DNA from: Diaporthe sp. PMI_573
Taxonomy: Eukaryota > Ascomycota > Sordariomycetes > Diaporthales > Diaporthaceae
Direction of reading: 5' to 3'
Length of the DNA stretch: 64,000 bases
Assembly: GCA_021399435.1 (NCBI GenBank)
Contig: JAJTUP010000010.1
Span: 558,001 to 622,000, forward strand
Shown here one piece after another: positions 1 through 11,057 of the stretch. The notes beneath the pieces were generated by a model. That model was given only the letters and a program-made list of their open reading frames with translations, was not told the DNA's origin and searched no databases. The translations under genes were made by a program, and so were the position numbers. The first letter of the stretch is position 1. Each line of letters starts with the position of its first letter.

Positions 1-639
1 GCGTGTTGCGTATTTCGACAACTCAGTTACGGCCCAATTTGAACATTTAGCATCAATCCGGCCGGGGTGCGGAAATCCGGGGCCCGAGTGCTCATCCACT
101 CTCTGTGGCCTGCTACAAGGGGCTGAGATAGCTATAACCTTGAGTCTCAAACTCAATTTTAAAGACTCCTGAGGGCCTGTCTTTGCCTGCTCCCCGGCCC
201 GGGTCTCCGGGGTCCGCGTGCCTAGCGGCATGAAGTGTGTACGATGCCAGTCTCGACTGGTTTCTGGGCTTGGCACCAGGGGTTGACATAATTGGACATC
301 CAATTTCCAGAACCGATCTTCAGTTTCCTGAAGTGCTGAATCTGTCACCTCCGCCTCCGGGGCTCCATCGTGAGCAGGTCTAAGTGTCCCACAGAATCGG
401 CATATAACACCCTGCGGCATCTCAGTCAAGAATGTACCAGCTAATACTAATGGAGGCTCATTCCCTCACCAAATGCCAAGGCAACAGGTCTCTGAGTTTG
501 CGGGCTAGTCATGATACCAGCCAAGACGATCTCTACCTCCAAACATGCTCCCATGGGAAGCACGTTAGGCAACTTGCCTGGTCCAAGCGGTACGATAGAC
601 CAAGAACGCAACGCTCTACCTATATCTCTTTCAAGCTAA
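1..639. other. Left-edge region with no gene recognised
   Basis: No convincing coding exon was found here on either strand. The only sizeable open frame (432-716, +) has no family resemblance and no codon signal that I trust. Its last part overlaps the decayed uS11 sequence in the wrong frame. The first 250 bases are rich in CCGG/GGGG runs. Confidence 0.5.
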
Positions 640-1186
640 TTTTGCTTCCAAAGAACTTGTCTTTGGAGTCGCCCGCATCTTCGTCTCTTTCAACGACACT
701 TTTGTACAATAACTGACCTCACGTGTGTCTTGCCTCTGAGTAGCAAAGTCCGCGGCAAATCCACGGCCAAGACGCGATGTGAGTTTTGCAGAGTTGCCGG
801 ACGTAAACTAACGTGGCTATGTACCGGTGGGATGAAGGTCAAGTCCGATCGAGACGAGTCATCACCCTACACTGCCATGTTGGCCGCGCAGGACGCAGCC
901 GCCCGATGCAAAGAGTACGGCATCAACGCCCTTCACATTAAACTTCGAGGCACGGGCGGTAAGTGAGATGCCGGGCTTCCTAAAGGCAGTTCTTTCTCAG
1001 GATTGGGACGCTGACACGGAACATGAGCGCAGGCTCAGGAAGCAAGACGCCTGGCCCAGGTGGCCAGGCCGCCCTGCGTGCTCTGGCTCGTGCCGGAATC
1101 AAAATTGGTCGCATAGAAGACGTGACTGCTATCCCTTCGGATACAACCCGCCAGAAGGGTGGTCGCCGTGGTCGCCGGCGCTAGGA
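640..1186 (+). pseudogene. Decayed or divergent copy of small-subunit ribosomal protein uS11 (RPS14)
   Basis: The 3' half is clearly uS11. It reads [20 protein letters not shown] and onward, an intron with GT at 960 and AG at about 1034, and then [23 protein letters not shown] and a KGGRRGRRR tail. In the working ribosome this protein sits in the 40S platform near the decoding region. The 5' half is damaged. [15 protein letters not shown] stretch is readable at about 656-700 ([18 protein letters not shown]), but the HVTDLSGRETICRV part survives only with small frame changes, and I could not find an N-terminal exon. Substitutions in the intact part are mostly conservative (A to S, L to Y, M to I), yet they fall in a protein that is normally near-invariant in fungi. 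This fits an old duplicated gene copy that kept an intron, so it is not a processed retrocopy. A live divergent paralogue with an unusual 5' exon is the alternative. Confidence 0.72.
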
Positions 1187-1359
1187 AATGATGTTAGAAC
1201 TCGGTCATAGGTATTGTACAGCCAAGTTCGAGTCAAATTCCACAGGTCGATGGGCATATCTTTACCATTTACTGGCTCTATACATAAAGGTCAAAAGGGC
1301 TTGCATTAACGGAGAACCACTTGCACAAGCTTACTTGCCTCTACAATAGTCGTCCTCGT

Positions 1360-4300
1360 TCATCCATGTAAAAACGATTGAGAGGGTCCACCACGGAGGA
1401 AATCAATAAAGTCCACACAGCCCCTGTGACCCTTCTGCTTAGCAAATTCCTTCGCACTTTGGCATTCCTTGTCGCTGAATCCAAGTGGCAGGACGGCATT
1501 CCAGAGTTGGCAGAGCACGTCAACGCAACCACTCTCAGCTGCCGCCTCAAATGCTGTTCGACCTTCAACCTTCGACTTCGGCATATAGGGATCAGCCCCG
1601 TTGTCAAGCAGCAGCCTGACTATTTTGAGACTCCCACTTTTCGCGGCCAGCTGCAAAGCCGTTGCGCCGTATCTTTCGGCGGCTGCGTCGTTGACCCTGG
1701 CGCCTTTTCGAAGAAGGAACTCCACCATTCTGTAGCTTCCAGTCTCGCAAGCAGCTTGAATCGGTGTTTGATTGATGCCACGGCGCGCAGGGCGGTCAAG
1801 CTCCGCCCCATGTTCAAGAAGCAGGCTGACTACTTGAAGCTTCTTTGATTTGATAGCGAGAAGCAGTGGCGTTTCTAGGATCCGAATTTCGCCAGATGAG
1901 GTAGGCCTTTCATATTCATAGACAATAGAATCTGTTTCGGCGCCTCTGTTCAACAGTTCGCGTACCAGCTCGTAATTTTGGGCTTTGCGGTTCCGGATGG
2001 CGAGACCTAGCACCCTCTGTGTACGAGAAACTCGAGTTGGACCCTTGAATTCTTGTATTTTCGTCACTTCGACTGGGCACCAGCTATTCATATCTGCTCC
2101 CGCCCTGAGCAAGGAGTCCATCAGAGGTTGGCTATTTAGCTCAATGGCTCGGGCGAGGAGGCGACCACCGAATCCTTTGAGGCCGTGCGGGCATTGCGAT
2201 TTGAACTCGGACAATAGATACTCGTACCCCACTGGATCATGGCTCATGGCATATAGAAATGCAGGTGTGTCAGCCGCAGGGACTCCTTTTGATATCAAGA
2301 ATCGAACCATGTCATAGTCGCCAATCTCCATAGCCGCCTGAAGAGGAGTTGCCCCATCTGGGCCTCCTGGTCCCGCATTACGGCTGGCACCCAGGTCTAA
2401 GATTTGGGAAACAAGGGTTTTGTTTCTGGATCGCACGGCTGCTCCCAGTGGTGTAATCTTGATCCCGGTGTCAATATCGCCGCCCAAGCGAATCAAGTCA
2501 TTGATCAAGCCGATATCGCCCCAGACTGCTGCACCTTCGAGTGCTGACTTTCCATTGTATTGGGAATACGCCATAATTCGGACATCACAGTCAAGCATAT
2601 AATCAATAACGCGCTTGTTGCATCGTTCTATTGCAATGATCAATGGATCGCCGTGCATGCGATTGAAAGTTTCAGGGTCCAAAGTTGCTCCAGACTTTAA
2701 GAGGATAAGCGCGGCATCAGTTTCATCGTTCCGGATGGCGACTGCTAACGCGAGCGTCAAATGCGATCCGCCGTTCAGTCTAGAAGCATAATCAAGCACC
2801 ATTTTCAGGTGTGACGTGTTGCCGACTTCAGCTGCCGCAAGAACGGCGGCGTGGAAATGATGTTTGTCAGAAAGACGAGTATAAGCTCCAAGCCTTTCGA
2901 AAGTATTGATCAGGCGGTCATTTCTGGATCGGATCGCTTCCGCAAGCGGCGTCCTGATCGGGGTAATCACATACTCTTGATGCTCATGCTCAGTCGAATA
3001 CATTCGGCGATCGTATCCATACTCATCGTAAAGATCCAGGCAGCACTCTTCGGAGTGCTTATATTGACGCCATGATTCCACAGCATCATCAACACGAGCT
3101 CCTTTATTCAGGAGGAATTCGACCAATTCATCACTGGATGCCCTAATGGCTGCGGCTAGAGCCGATTGTAATTGCGCTGTATGCTGCACGAGGAACTTGG
3201 TGAGGTCCAAGTTTCCCCGTCTCGCCGCATGGCAAAGCAGCTTTTCAAGCAATCTGGGATAGTCTGATGCGCACTTTCCGCAGTCATTTGACTCGAAACA
3301 GTGGGCAAACAAGCGCCTGATAATTCGATCTGCCGCGCTGTTTTCAAGATAGTGGATCGCGCTGACGAGGAGCCACTGACTCTCAAAGCAGATACGGTGC
3401 TCGCTTGCTGGTATTCGTGACATCAACTCTTCGGCAACGGCTGTGTGGCCAGGGCCTGGTCGCATGGCGTTCACAACCAAGTCTATGCGGACTTCCGCGC
3501 CAAAATCGAGAAGCAATTTCAAAAGACCGAGGTTGATAGGTTCTTGCTCATCGAGAGGTGAGGGCTTAAAGGGATATTTACTCCCGTTGTCCCATCGTCC
3601 GAGCGCAAGTCCAAGGGCCCCTTGTTCCCACTTCCGTATATGATTCGGCTTGTATGTCTTGTTGGGATCTGCGCGGGAGGCTACCAGCGTCCGCACAAGC
3701 TCTGTATTCCGGAACTTGGCAGCCAGCTCAATCGGTGTATAGTAGTCATCTTCAAAATTGCAAACGACGTCATTTGGGTTGATGGCAATCTTGGAATTGC
3801 ACTTCGTATGACGAATGATTGTCGTGACGGCGTCGGCGTCGCTGCCTTCAACCGCCGCACGGAAAAAACTGTCTGCCAATGGTTTTGATACGCCGGGTTG
3901 ACCGCTTTTGATAGCTTCAAACAATTGATGGCGTATATCGTGTTGTTCACAGATCAGCTTCATGATGGAAGTCCGGGGAACATCACGGAGACCCGCAAAG
4001 TTGTTCGTGAACGAATACACCAAGGTCTTGAAAAGGTTTGAAGACGGACAAGCATTTCTCATGTTTATCGTTAGATCAAGGGACTCTTGTGATGGTGTCT
4101 CTGCATCCGGGAGCAATGATTCCAAACTCTCCATGATCTCTTCAACATCCGGTGTTTCCGTTTCTGCGGACGAACCCGATTTGTAGCGCAGGGTCGTTTT
4201 GCCGTGTTGGACTAAGGACGTGATCAAACTTCTCGCGCCTTCCAGATGGCTCGTTTTGACAGATGCAGCTCTTCCGAGCACCATTTCTTGTTGATCACTC

Positions 4301-5236
4301 TCAGAGGTGATGTGCTTCGGGGCAGTTGAGTCCGCAGACGTGTCGAGAAATATTGATGAAACCTCTGACAAGACATTGGAGCTGCTAGAGCTGGACAGAA
4401 GGCTCGAGAAAACACCATCATCGATACTGAAGGCCGGATGGATAAAGATTTCATCGAAGTTCATGATCGGGCTGCACGGTCGATAGGCTGGAAAGGAGTC
4501 TTGCGAGGATAAAGTCCTGTCCATGAGTCGCTCGTCACGCAACATACAGGGATCCACGTCCAGTCGTGGTGCGTTGAGGCGATTCTCGTCCTCGAGGCTG
4601 GTGTCTCCAGCAATGTGGCTGGATTTGTGCAATATCGACGCAGTCGAATCCTTCACCTCAGCGCCAGAGTATTTTGTCCACTCTCCAGATTCATTGAGGA
4701 ATTCGACATGAGCTTGGCGAGAAGCCGGCAAAGTGCCACCTGAAACATGGTTAACTCGACTGTGCTCCTTACGCCACACAGACTCTGTGCTCTCACCTTT
4801 GCACATGGCGCCCTGCGTTCTTTTATGTTGTGACCGGTAGCGTCTCCGAGCTCTGTCAATCTTGTTCTTGTCGAGAACTGAACCAGAGACGGTGATCCGC
4901 ACACGGCTTTTGGTCTGGCAAAGCTGGTCGTATTGTGAAATAAGAGCTGCCCATTCGCCGCCCTTGAGATTCTTTGTGAACCCCCATTTCTTGAACTGCA
5001 ACTCGTACTGAGAGGGGCTAGAATCATGCATCAGCACTTGAACTTACTCAATGCAGTCTGGGGGAGCCCTACCTGGCCAAAAACCCATGTCTCTCCTTCA
5101 TCAGCTCCACAACACCTGGCTGATTTCCAATCCCCTTCCTACTCTGCAAAGGGAGCTTTTCCGTACAGTACATGCCCTTCAGGACATCTTTGTGTAGTTC
5201 CCACTCTTGCTCAGACACTGGCTGCAAAGTTGCCAT
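1360..5236 (-). CDS. Clr5-domain ankyrin-repeat protein (1,273 aa, two exons)
   Basis: Two exons: 5236-5073 and 5017-1360, with a 55-bp intron (GTAGGG...TTCTAG on the minus strand). The join is in frame and completes a fungal Clr5 domain at residues about 10-75. It starts around EWELHKDVLKGMY, runs to KERHGFLAS across the intron and ends at QFKKWGFTKN. A stretch of about 9 residues between PLQ and GVVELM is extra compared with usual Clr5 domains. A low-complexity, Ser-rich middle (about 100-330) is followed by about 20 ankyrin-type repeats to the C terminus, with PLxxA and LLxxGA signatures such as LLDFGAEV, LIRLGGDI and LLEHGAEL. Clr5 is a fungal N-terminal domain often fused to ankyrin or TPR arrays in NLR-like proteins. 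I see no NACHT or NB-ARC here. The ATG at 5236 is preferred over 5302 because the domain begins just after it. The molecular role is unknown. Confidence 0.88.
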
Positions 5237-6137
5237 GTTGAATGGGAAGGATAATTGTGAATATCTGGGGTGCTTGGCTGGTATTGGACCAAGATTGTGC
5301 AACGGTCGACTGTGTGCTCACGAGAATAGAAGAAGCTAAAGGGTAAGCTTCACGCACGGGAGAAATTGAGGAGGGAGTCACCGTCTTTTATACCCCAGGA
5401 ACCACAACAACACCAAATGTGCATTTTGTTTTGTGAGACGCAATTGATTCGACATCCGCGGTGGAGGTCGCCGAAAAGCAGGCTCTCAAGATTGGCCCAA
5501 CAATGCTCTCATTGGCTCATCCTCGTCAACAATTCTGCACCTCATCCTCTCCTGCAGAGTGTCCTGGGCCACTCCGGGGTAGCACAGGATGTCGATTGGC
5601 CGGAATATGTGTGTGAGCCAGAATTCATTCGTCGCTAAGCCGTGCGACCAAAGCCTGCGCCAAGAATTTGTGCCCGGAATCTGTGCCCGGAATCTGTGCC
5701 CGGAATCTGTGCCCGGAATCTGTGCCCGGAATCTGTGCCCGGAATCTGTGCCCAAAACCTGTCGTGAAATTCTGCAAGGAGACCAGGTGGTCAGCATTCG
5801 TAAGTCACGTCAATCATTAGGTCACAAATAAAGACCAATGCGCACATTTTGAGTCATACACTTTGCGGCAGGATCGACTGCGACTGGAAAAGATATACTG
5901 TGTCTGTATTGTAGGTGTACCTTGCTAGAGCTCTACCGCAGAAGGGCCAGAAGGCACCCTTCAAATGGTGTATGCCCCCCATATCTGAAGCTCTTTTTCA
6001 CTGCCACACGCGCTTCCAATCTCACTCACGTGAGTAGGAAGCTCGTTAAGAATTCGTCAATCCAAGAAAAACACAGGATGAATGATCGTATATTCTCATG
6101 TCTCATAGTCGATTGTCCAGTTCCTTTCTATCCTCAC
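5237..6137. other. Intergenic region carrying a 13-bp tandem array
   Basis: This lies between the divergent start of the Clr5-ankyrin gene and the 3' end of the F-box-like gene. Apart from the tandem array at 5664-5754, nothing coding was recognised. The open frames at 5486-5797 (-) and 5589-5831 (+) are products of the array. Confidence 0.6.
5664..5754. repeat. Minisatellite: seven copies of a 13-bp unit
   Basis: The unit is GAATCTGTGCCCG. The first copy differs by one base (GAATTTGTGCCCG) and the last ends in A. Seven contiguous copies are seen directly. Because 13 is not a multiple of 3, the array cannot keep one short peptide repeat and is unlikely to be coding. Confidence 0.97.
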
Positions 6138-7689
6138 TTAAGATAGACTGAGCACTCCTGGATCCGAGGCTGACCACCGTATCATACCTCTGTCTTCCAT
6201 AACATCATGATCGACAGTATAGAACATTTCCAGTTGGATACCCTCTTGTTTCCAATCCTCATACCATTCCATCCATTGCTTGAATATCTTGTCGCCAGGT
6301 GCAAGCTCTACGGCCCGCTTAGCCGCCTTGTAACCTATCGCAAGAGCAATTTCGGCCTGTTGTTCTTCCGTCTGCATAAAATAGCGAAACGGGGCAAGAG
6401 CCCCAACAACATTAATACTCATATCCAACTCCCAAATAGGGTCCGGAGTCCAGTCAGGGAAGCCGAAAGCCCTTGCCATAGCAAGGCACATTTCGTACGT
6501 CTGCAGGGCAGGACCGAGGGGTGAAATCTGGGGAAGCAGTGCCTCAAAAACGATGTGACTATCGTCCCGCCACGGTCCATATTTGTCGTAAGTTATATGT
6601 CGGAGGACGATCATGCGGTAGGCCTCAGACATAAATTTCCTGACGAAAGCACTGCGATCACGAGCTTTGCGCTGGATCGCGGTCCACAGATTCGAGTCTA
6701 TGGTTGTTCGTACACAGAGCGCCATGGCCTTTTCGAAGGGAGCGGTAAGTTCGTAAACATTAGTGGTACCAGTCTCAAGCACCTTATTGTGCAGCGAGAG
6801 CATGTCTTTCAACTCGTCCAAGAGCTCATAAGGATCCGGGATGAGTTGAGACCTGAAGTCCTTCATAGCAGTGGCGGCGAGCGCTCTGCTCAATCCAACG
6901 GACGAACCTTGCAGTGAGATATTGGTGAATCCGCGGAGACGTTTTCTAAAAGGCTGAAGGACTTGTCTGTGTATCGTGTGCCTAGCCAGAAAGTCGGGCA
7001 TGACGTTTGCCTCGTGGAAGTTGGTGGTGAACGCCAGCGTGTGACGAGTCGTTGAACTCAGCGGGGCTTGTATCTCAAAAGTGGTGTTTCCCATGATAGC
7101 ACGACAGAAGGTGTCAACATCTCTCCCGCAGAGCACGAACTCTGAATTTTGAGGAGAGACTCCGTCTTCTCCCCGGTCATGATGTACTGAGGAATCAATT
7201 AGCCAAATCTTCACTCGATTAAGGGTCGGACACGACTCAGTGCTGCGTCTCGGGCTAGGAAGGGTATGACTGACGAATCATTCGCCAGAATTACTTACAG
7301 TGATGTGTCATAATACAGAGTGTGCTGTACTTCGCGTCGATCACACACAGCTGGCTGGAACACAGCCATCGAGGAAGATCGACGTTGGAGGCGATGACCT
7401 TCACAAGACGACCGCGGCGCAACAGTATTTGTTTTGCCTCAGCGAGAATTTGGCGATTCGTCAAGAGTATGTTTGTCTCAATCTTGTGTGTGCGTTCGAG
7501 GCATTCCAAAGCGAAATCGTGGAAGTAACGCTCCGAGGTGGTACCGGGTTCATCTAGCATCGCGCAATCCAGTAAGTCTTCGAGACTAGGAGTCGGGAAG
7601 TCAAGCAAGATTTCGGCGTAAATCTGATCCCGAATTTCCCGAGGACATGCCAATAAATGACAAAAATGATAGCCGCGTCCTGTCGCCAT
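6138..7689 (-). CDS. F-box-like fungal protein (479 aa, two exons)
   Basis: Exon 1 is 7689-7299 and exon 2 is 7186-6138. The 112-bp intron has GTAAGT at its 5' end and a branch-like GCTAAT ten bases before TTCCTCAG. This is the only acceptor that keeps phase. The N terminus has CPREIRDQIYAEILL, the degenerate F-box-like motif that opens a large family of fungal proteins of unknown substrate. It is followed by NILLTNRQILAEA, an FVLCGRDVDTFCRAI segment and an alpha-helical C-terminal half. By analogy it may be a substrate adaptor of an SCF ubiquitin ligase, but that is inference. The ATG at 7689 is chosen because the motif starts 13 residues in. The upstream extension to 7878 reads as non-conserved sequence. 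The gene at 9087-9950 is a shorter relative. Confidence 0.75.
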
Positions 7690-8156
7690 GACTGCGTAAT
7701 AGTAGGAGAGTGGGTCAGGTAGGTTTTGTGGTGTTCCGCAAGTATTTGGTATGAGAAGATTCAGATTGATTGTGTTGAATTGAGATGGTGTTGTCTGGTC
7801 CACGAAAATAAATATTGAGACAAGGACCACAAAAGCTCCATTGCAAGCAATTAATTGAGTGACTAACGTTTCGCGCACCTGCTTCGGGCTATTACTAGCG
7901 CTTGTGGACGTCGCTACTAGTAATTAGATGAAATGCTCACACGCATGTATGCCCAGGCGAGGTAGTTGCAAAGCAGAGTAGGCACTAAGTTTTCCCAGGT
8001 TATCCTCGGTCCTATTTCATAGGACCTTAGCGCAAATGCATATGGAACGAGAAGTGATGTCCGCGCATCAGAGCTTTTGCAGTCCTTTTTGTTCTCAGGT
8101 TACCCCATAACAACCTATACCGCCCAAGTCGGGAGGGTCTAAACCGTGTATATAAG

Positions 8157-8539
8157 TAAGGGGAAATTTGACCCTTTAGCAGATCAAGCCGTTTAAAGTA
8201 GTTCAAACGTTTGCACAGCACGTACGAAGAGTCGCTTTCGGCGAAGGCATCTAAACCTTCCGAGATGAAATCAAAATCCCTTCTACTTTTCTATGTAAGG
8301 AATATCCTCGTTGCAAAAGAATAAGCGCTTAAGAGAAATCCTTTGTAAGCTCTATTCTCTACCTCTCTATCTGCCTTCTTAACATGTTTCCTTTTTTGGA
8401 TGTCTGGTTGGCTGGCTGGCTGGCTGGCTGTCTATATGTCAGTTGATGGAATCTAAACTACGCTAAAACGTAGACCTGCTTCTAAACGTTTAGGGCTTTT
8501 GAACCGCTGAATCTGCTAAACGGTCATATTTCCCCTTGT
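8157..8539. mobile_element. Possible small inverted-repeat (MITE-like) element
   Basis: The sequence AAGGGGAAATTTGACC followed by TTTAGCAGATCAAGC at 8157-8195 reappears as its reverse complement at about 8500-8539, with roughly 85% identity by eye. Weaker matching continues inward to TTCAAACGTTTG and CTAAACGTTTAG. Further outward, TAAACCGTG-TA words also match in inverted orientation. About 270 bp separate the arms. No target-site duplication was identified and the outer ends are uncertain. Confidence 0.4.
8408..8430. repeat. GGCT tetranucleotide microsatellite
   Basis: Five to six head-to-tail TGGC/GGCT units are visible directly (GGCTGGCTGGCTGGCTGGCTG). It lies between the two inverted arms described for 8157-8539. 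Confidence 0.95.
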
Positions 8540-9086
8540 CTGTATGCACGTTGAAAGCTGCCATCGGTGGTTGAGCGGTGTATCCACGGTTTAAAATAAC
8601 CCCACACCCACGGTATAGACTAGAATAATGAGGACTTGCCGTAGATTTTCATCTGATCGAGGCATCTAGACCTACCGCGTTCGAATCCGATAGCATTATC
8701 CTCCGACAGTAATAAAAGAAATGGAAAGAAAGGGAAACAAAAGGCGGGAAACACGCTCACATCTATCACGAGGCACACCGATGAAGATGAATTGCAGGAG
8801 GGCTTAATGTGGGACCGGGCACAAGGATACTGTATCCTCATATTCGCTTAATAGGTCACCGCTACGACAAAATTCTTGCAAGACTGGACAAGGAAAGGTG
8901 ATCCTGACGCGTAACTTTTGTCAAACTTCTATATTACTATATTCAGATACGGCGAAAGATTTTAGAAATGTATATCTCCCATCGTCGGCTTCCAACACCC
9001 TATCTGCGTAGTATCCGCCCAAACATATATTATTGAAGTGTACGATCGTGCTGTACATTTTATACAAGCAGCTAGTGAGTAGCCGT

Positions 9087-9950
9087 TTATTCAATGAAAA
9101 GACCCTGGAATTCTTGATCGACATCATCTCCTCCCTGTACCAACCGTCCATTCAATGAGCAGATCCTTGAAGGACTGCTCGACATGATTTTCTCGACCAT
9201 ATCATCCGTAAACCCTCCAATTTCCCGCTCTAGGGACCAGTGTTCCGAAACCCAGATATCCTGACAGCCAGCGAGGACCTTCTGATACTCTTTCAGTAGG
9301 CGGTTGTGGCTAGGGACCCTGATGGAGACACGGTCCGGACCCGGCGGCAGCCTGGCTCCCGGGTTGACGAGTACCAAGGAGTGGCTGATCCTGTCGCACA
9401 GCATCTGCGGGACGTAGCGGTTGGGTTCCAGTCCAGAAATTCCACCACAGAAACGAAATACATCCTCCTTTCGTATGATGCAGTTGGTATCACCACTTTC
9501 ATCCCACGGTGCCGGAGCGGAATGATCGGTAACTGGAGAAGTTGTCAGTTAGTCAACTGCGATTTTGTCTTCAATTTTGAGTCTGGGCGGAAAATGAAAT
9601 AAGGGAGGACTGCATGGTTAGAGCTACTCACTGTTGTGCTTCAAAAGGCAAAATTTCGTATATCTTGTGTGGAACATCGGGATCCCGTCTTCTATGGCGG
9701 CTACCGATCGTAGGTTTTGGGGCTTTCCACCACGTACGCTGACTTTGACCAGCTGTGCGTCGATCATCACGTTTCGTGCCTCCTCAAACACTTGGCGGCT
9801 TGTGAGAAGAATGTTGGTATGGATTCGGACACCGTTCTTGAGATTCTCTCGGCGTTGAGACGTATCGGTAGTCCATGCTGAGGCGAAAAGCGCGTGCTCG
9901 TAGACCAGGTCTCGGAGCTCCCCCGGCAAATCCAGAAGTGGAAATGACAT
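9087..9950 (-). CDS. Short F-box-like protein, relative of the 6138-7689 gene (254 aa)
   Basis: Exon 1 is 9950-9632 and exon 2 is 9532-9087. The intron is GTGAGT to a TGACTAAC branch site and TTCTCCAG acceptor, in frame. It begins MSFPLLDLPGELRDLVYEHA, the same F-box-like opening as the neighbour, and has HTNILLTSRQVFEEARN in the same place as the neighbour's NILLTNRQILAEA. The second exon is only 148 codons, against about 350 in the neighbour, so the C-terminal helical half is missing. Near the end a segment of about 40 bp (around 9162) is imperfectly repeated at about 9100, and the stop lies inside the second copy. This suggests that a small duplication created the present C terminus. A truncated but expressed paralogue and an early pseudogene are both possible. 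Confidence 0.6.
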
Positions 9951-11057
9951 TTCCGAGATTCTTAAATCCATGATCAAGAATATCTAGATATAACTCTCAG
10001 ATTCTCTTATGAATAGGCAATCGTTTTGTGCCGAAGCAGAGAAAGATGTCAATGCGTTCTGTCTGGAGATCGTTCAGGTTGAAGTTGGGATGTGGTGGTA
10101 CCGCAACTGCAATGGGCCGAGATCATGGATATGTTAGCCTTTATATAGGATTCAGTCTACCTCCAAGTGAATAAGGTCAAAATTTCGGTAAATCTAGTAG
10201 AGCTGCTATGGTTGCTACGGCTGCTACGTAGTGAAACGGCTCGAGATGCTGGTGGTCAACGGGCGCTCTAGTCGTCCACTAGTGACAGCCAAACTTGGGT
10301 TTTGACTCATCGGCACAAACTGAAGCTCCTATTTTCAGACTACTCAGATCTAGCGATTGTTTACTTGTTCAAGCCTGGCATGGTCTGTCTATACTTGTTG
10401 TGCAATATAGAATCGGCGAATGAGCGATACTAGGGACCCTTTGCAAGTTGTCCAAAAGACTTTTTGTAATAATGCTGCAGTGAATTGAGCCCATATCTGA
10501 AGAACTGACTTTATTTTGTCTTGAAGGACTTGTAGCTGTATCATTTTCTCAAGTTTATATGTCAACTTGTCCTTGTCCTTTGTGATCCATTTAGAGTTGT
10601 CCGAAACCTTGAAGACCATGGTGTGTAACTGAAGGGGAAAACATAGGCAGTCCTTTTTTTGAGTGAATTACATGATTTTGAAAATAAAAATAGCCCCTCA
10701 TATTTCCTCAAGATTCTTTCTTTACGGGTGTGGGGCTCGAGTTCCCCTGTGGTGGCGACGTCACAGGCAGCACCCTGATCATGGTGAATGCTGTTGACAT
10801 TCACTGTTCATGCTGGATACTAGCGTCATGCCAGCATCTAGCCTAAGGCTCTTCAAGTCATTGTAAACAATCTACCCTGTCGCTTCCTCAATCACTTGCA
10901 AAGCCGTAAGGTAATTACTGCCAGTCTGTCTGCCCCGCTCACCACATAAACCCCTTGGCTCCATCCCATCTGGACAAACAACATCATCGCCAGCTGGCGA
11001 CTCAAAACAACAAACACCCATCACATCTCACAAAGGCTACAGAGCGTCAATTCCATC
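9951..11057. other. Intergenic region, nothing recognised
   Basis: Divergent region between the short F-box-like gene (-) and the SET gene (+). The minus-strand open frames at 10389-10804 are short and low in complexity. The last 200 bases before 11058 are C/A-rich, with CAAACAACA-type stretches typical of a fungal 5' leader. Confidence 0.5.

Larger units (their letters stand above)
7690..9086. other. Gene-free stretch with inverted repeat and tetranucleotide run
   Basis: No gene was recognised. It contains two related inverted arms (8157-8213 and 8482-8539), a GGCT run at 8408-8430 and several palindromic TAAACGTTTA-type words. Open frames here are short and unlike proteins. It could be the body of a degenerate transposon. 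Confidence 0.5.

Noticed and set aside
5486..5831. Open frames on both strands over the 5664 array with 13-residue peptide repeats
   Set aside because: A 13-bp unit read in three phases gives this automatically. No other coding evidence.
8660..8700. GTTCGAATCC word that looks like a tRNA T-arm
   Set aside because: The flanking bases do not pair as a T-stem, and no acceptor, D or anticodon arms could be placed upstream.
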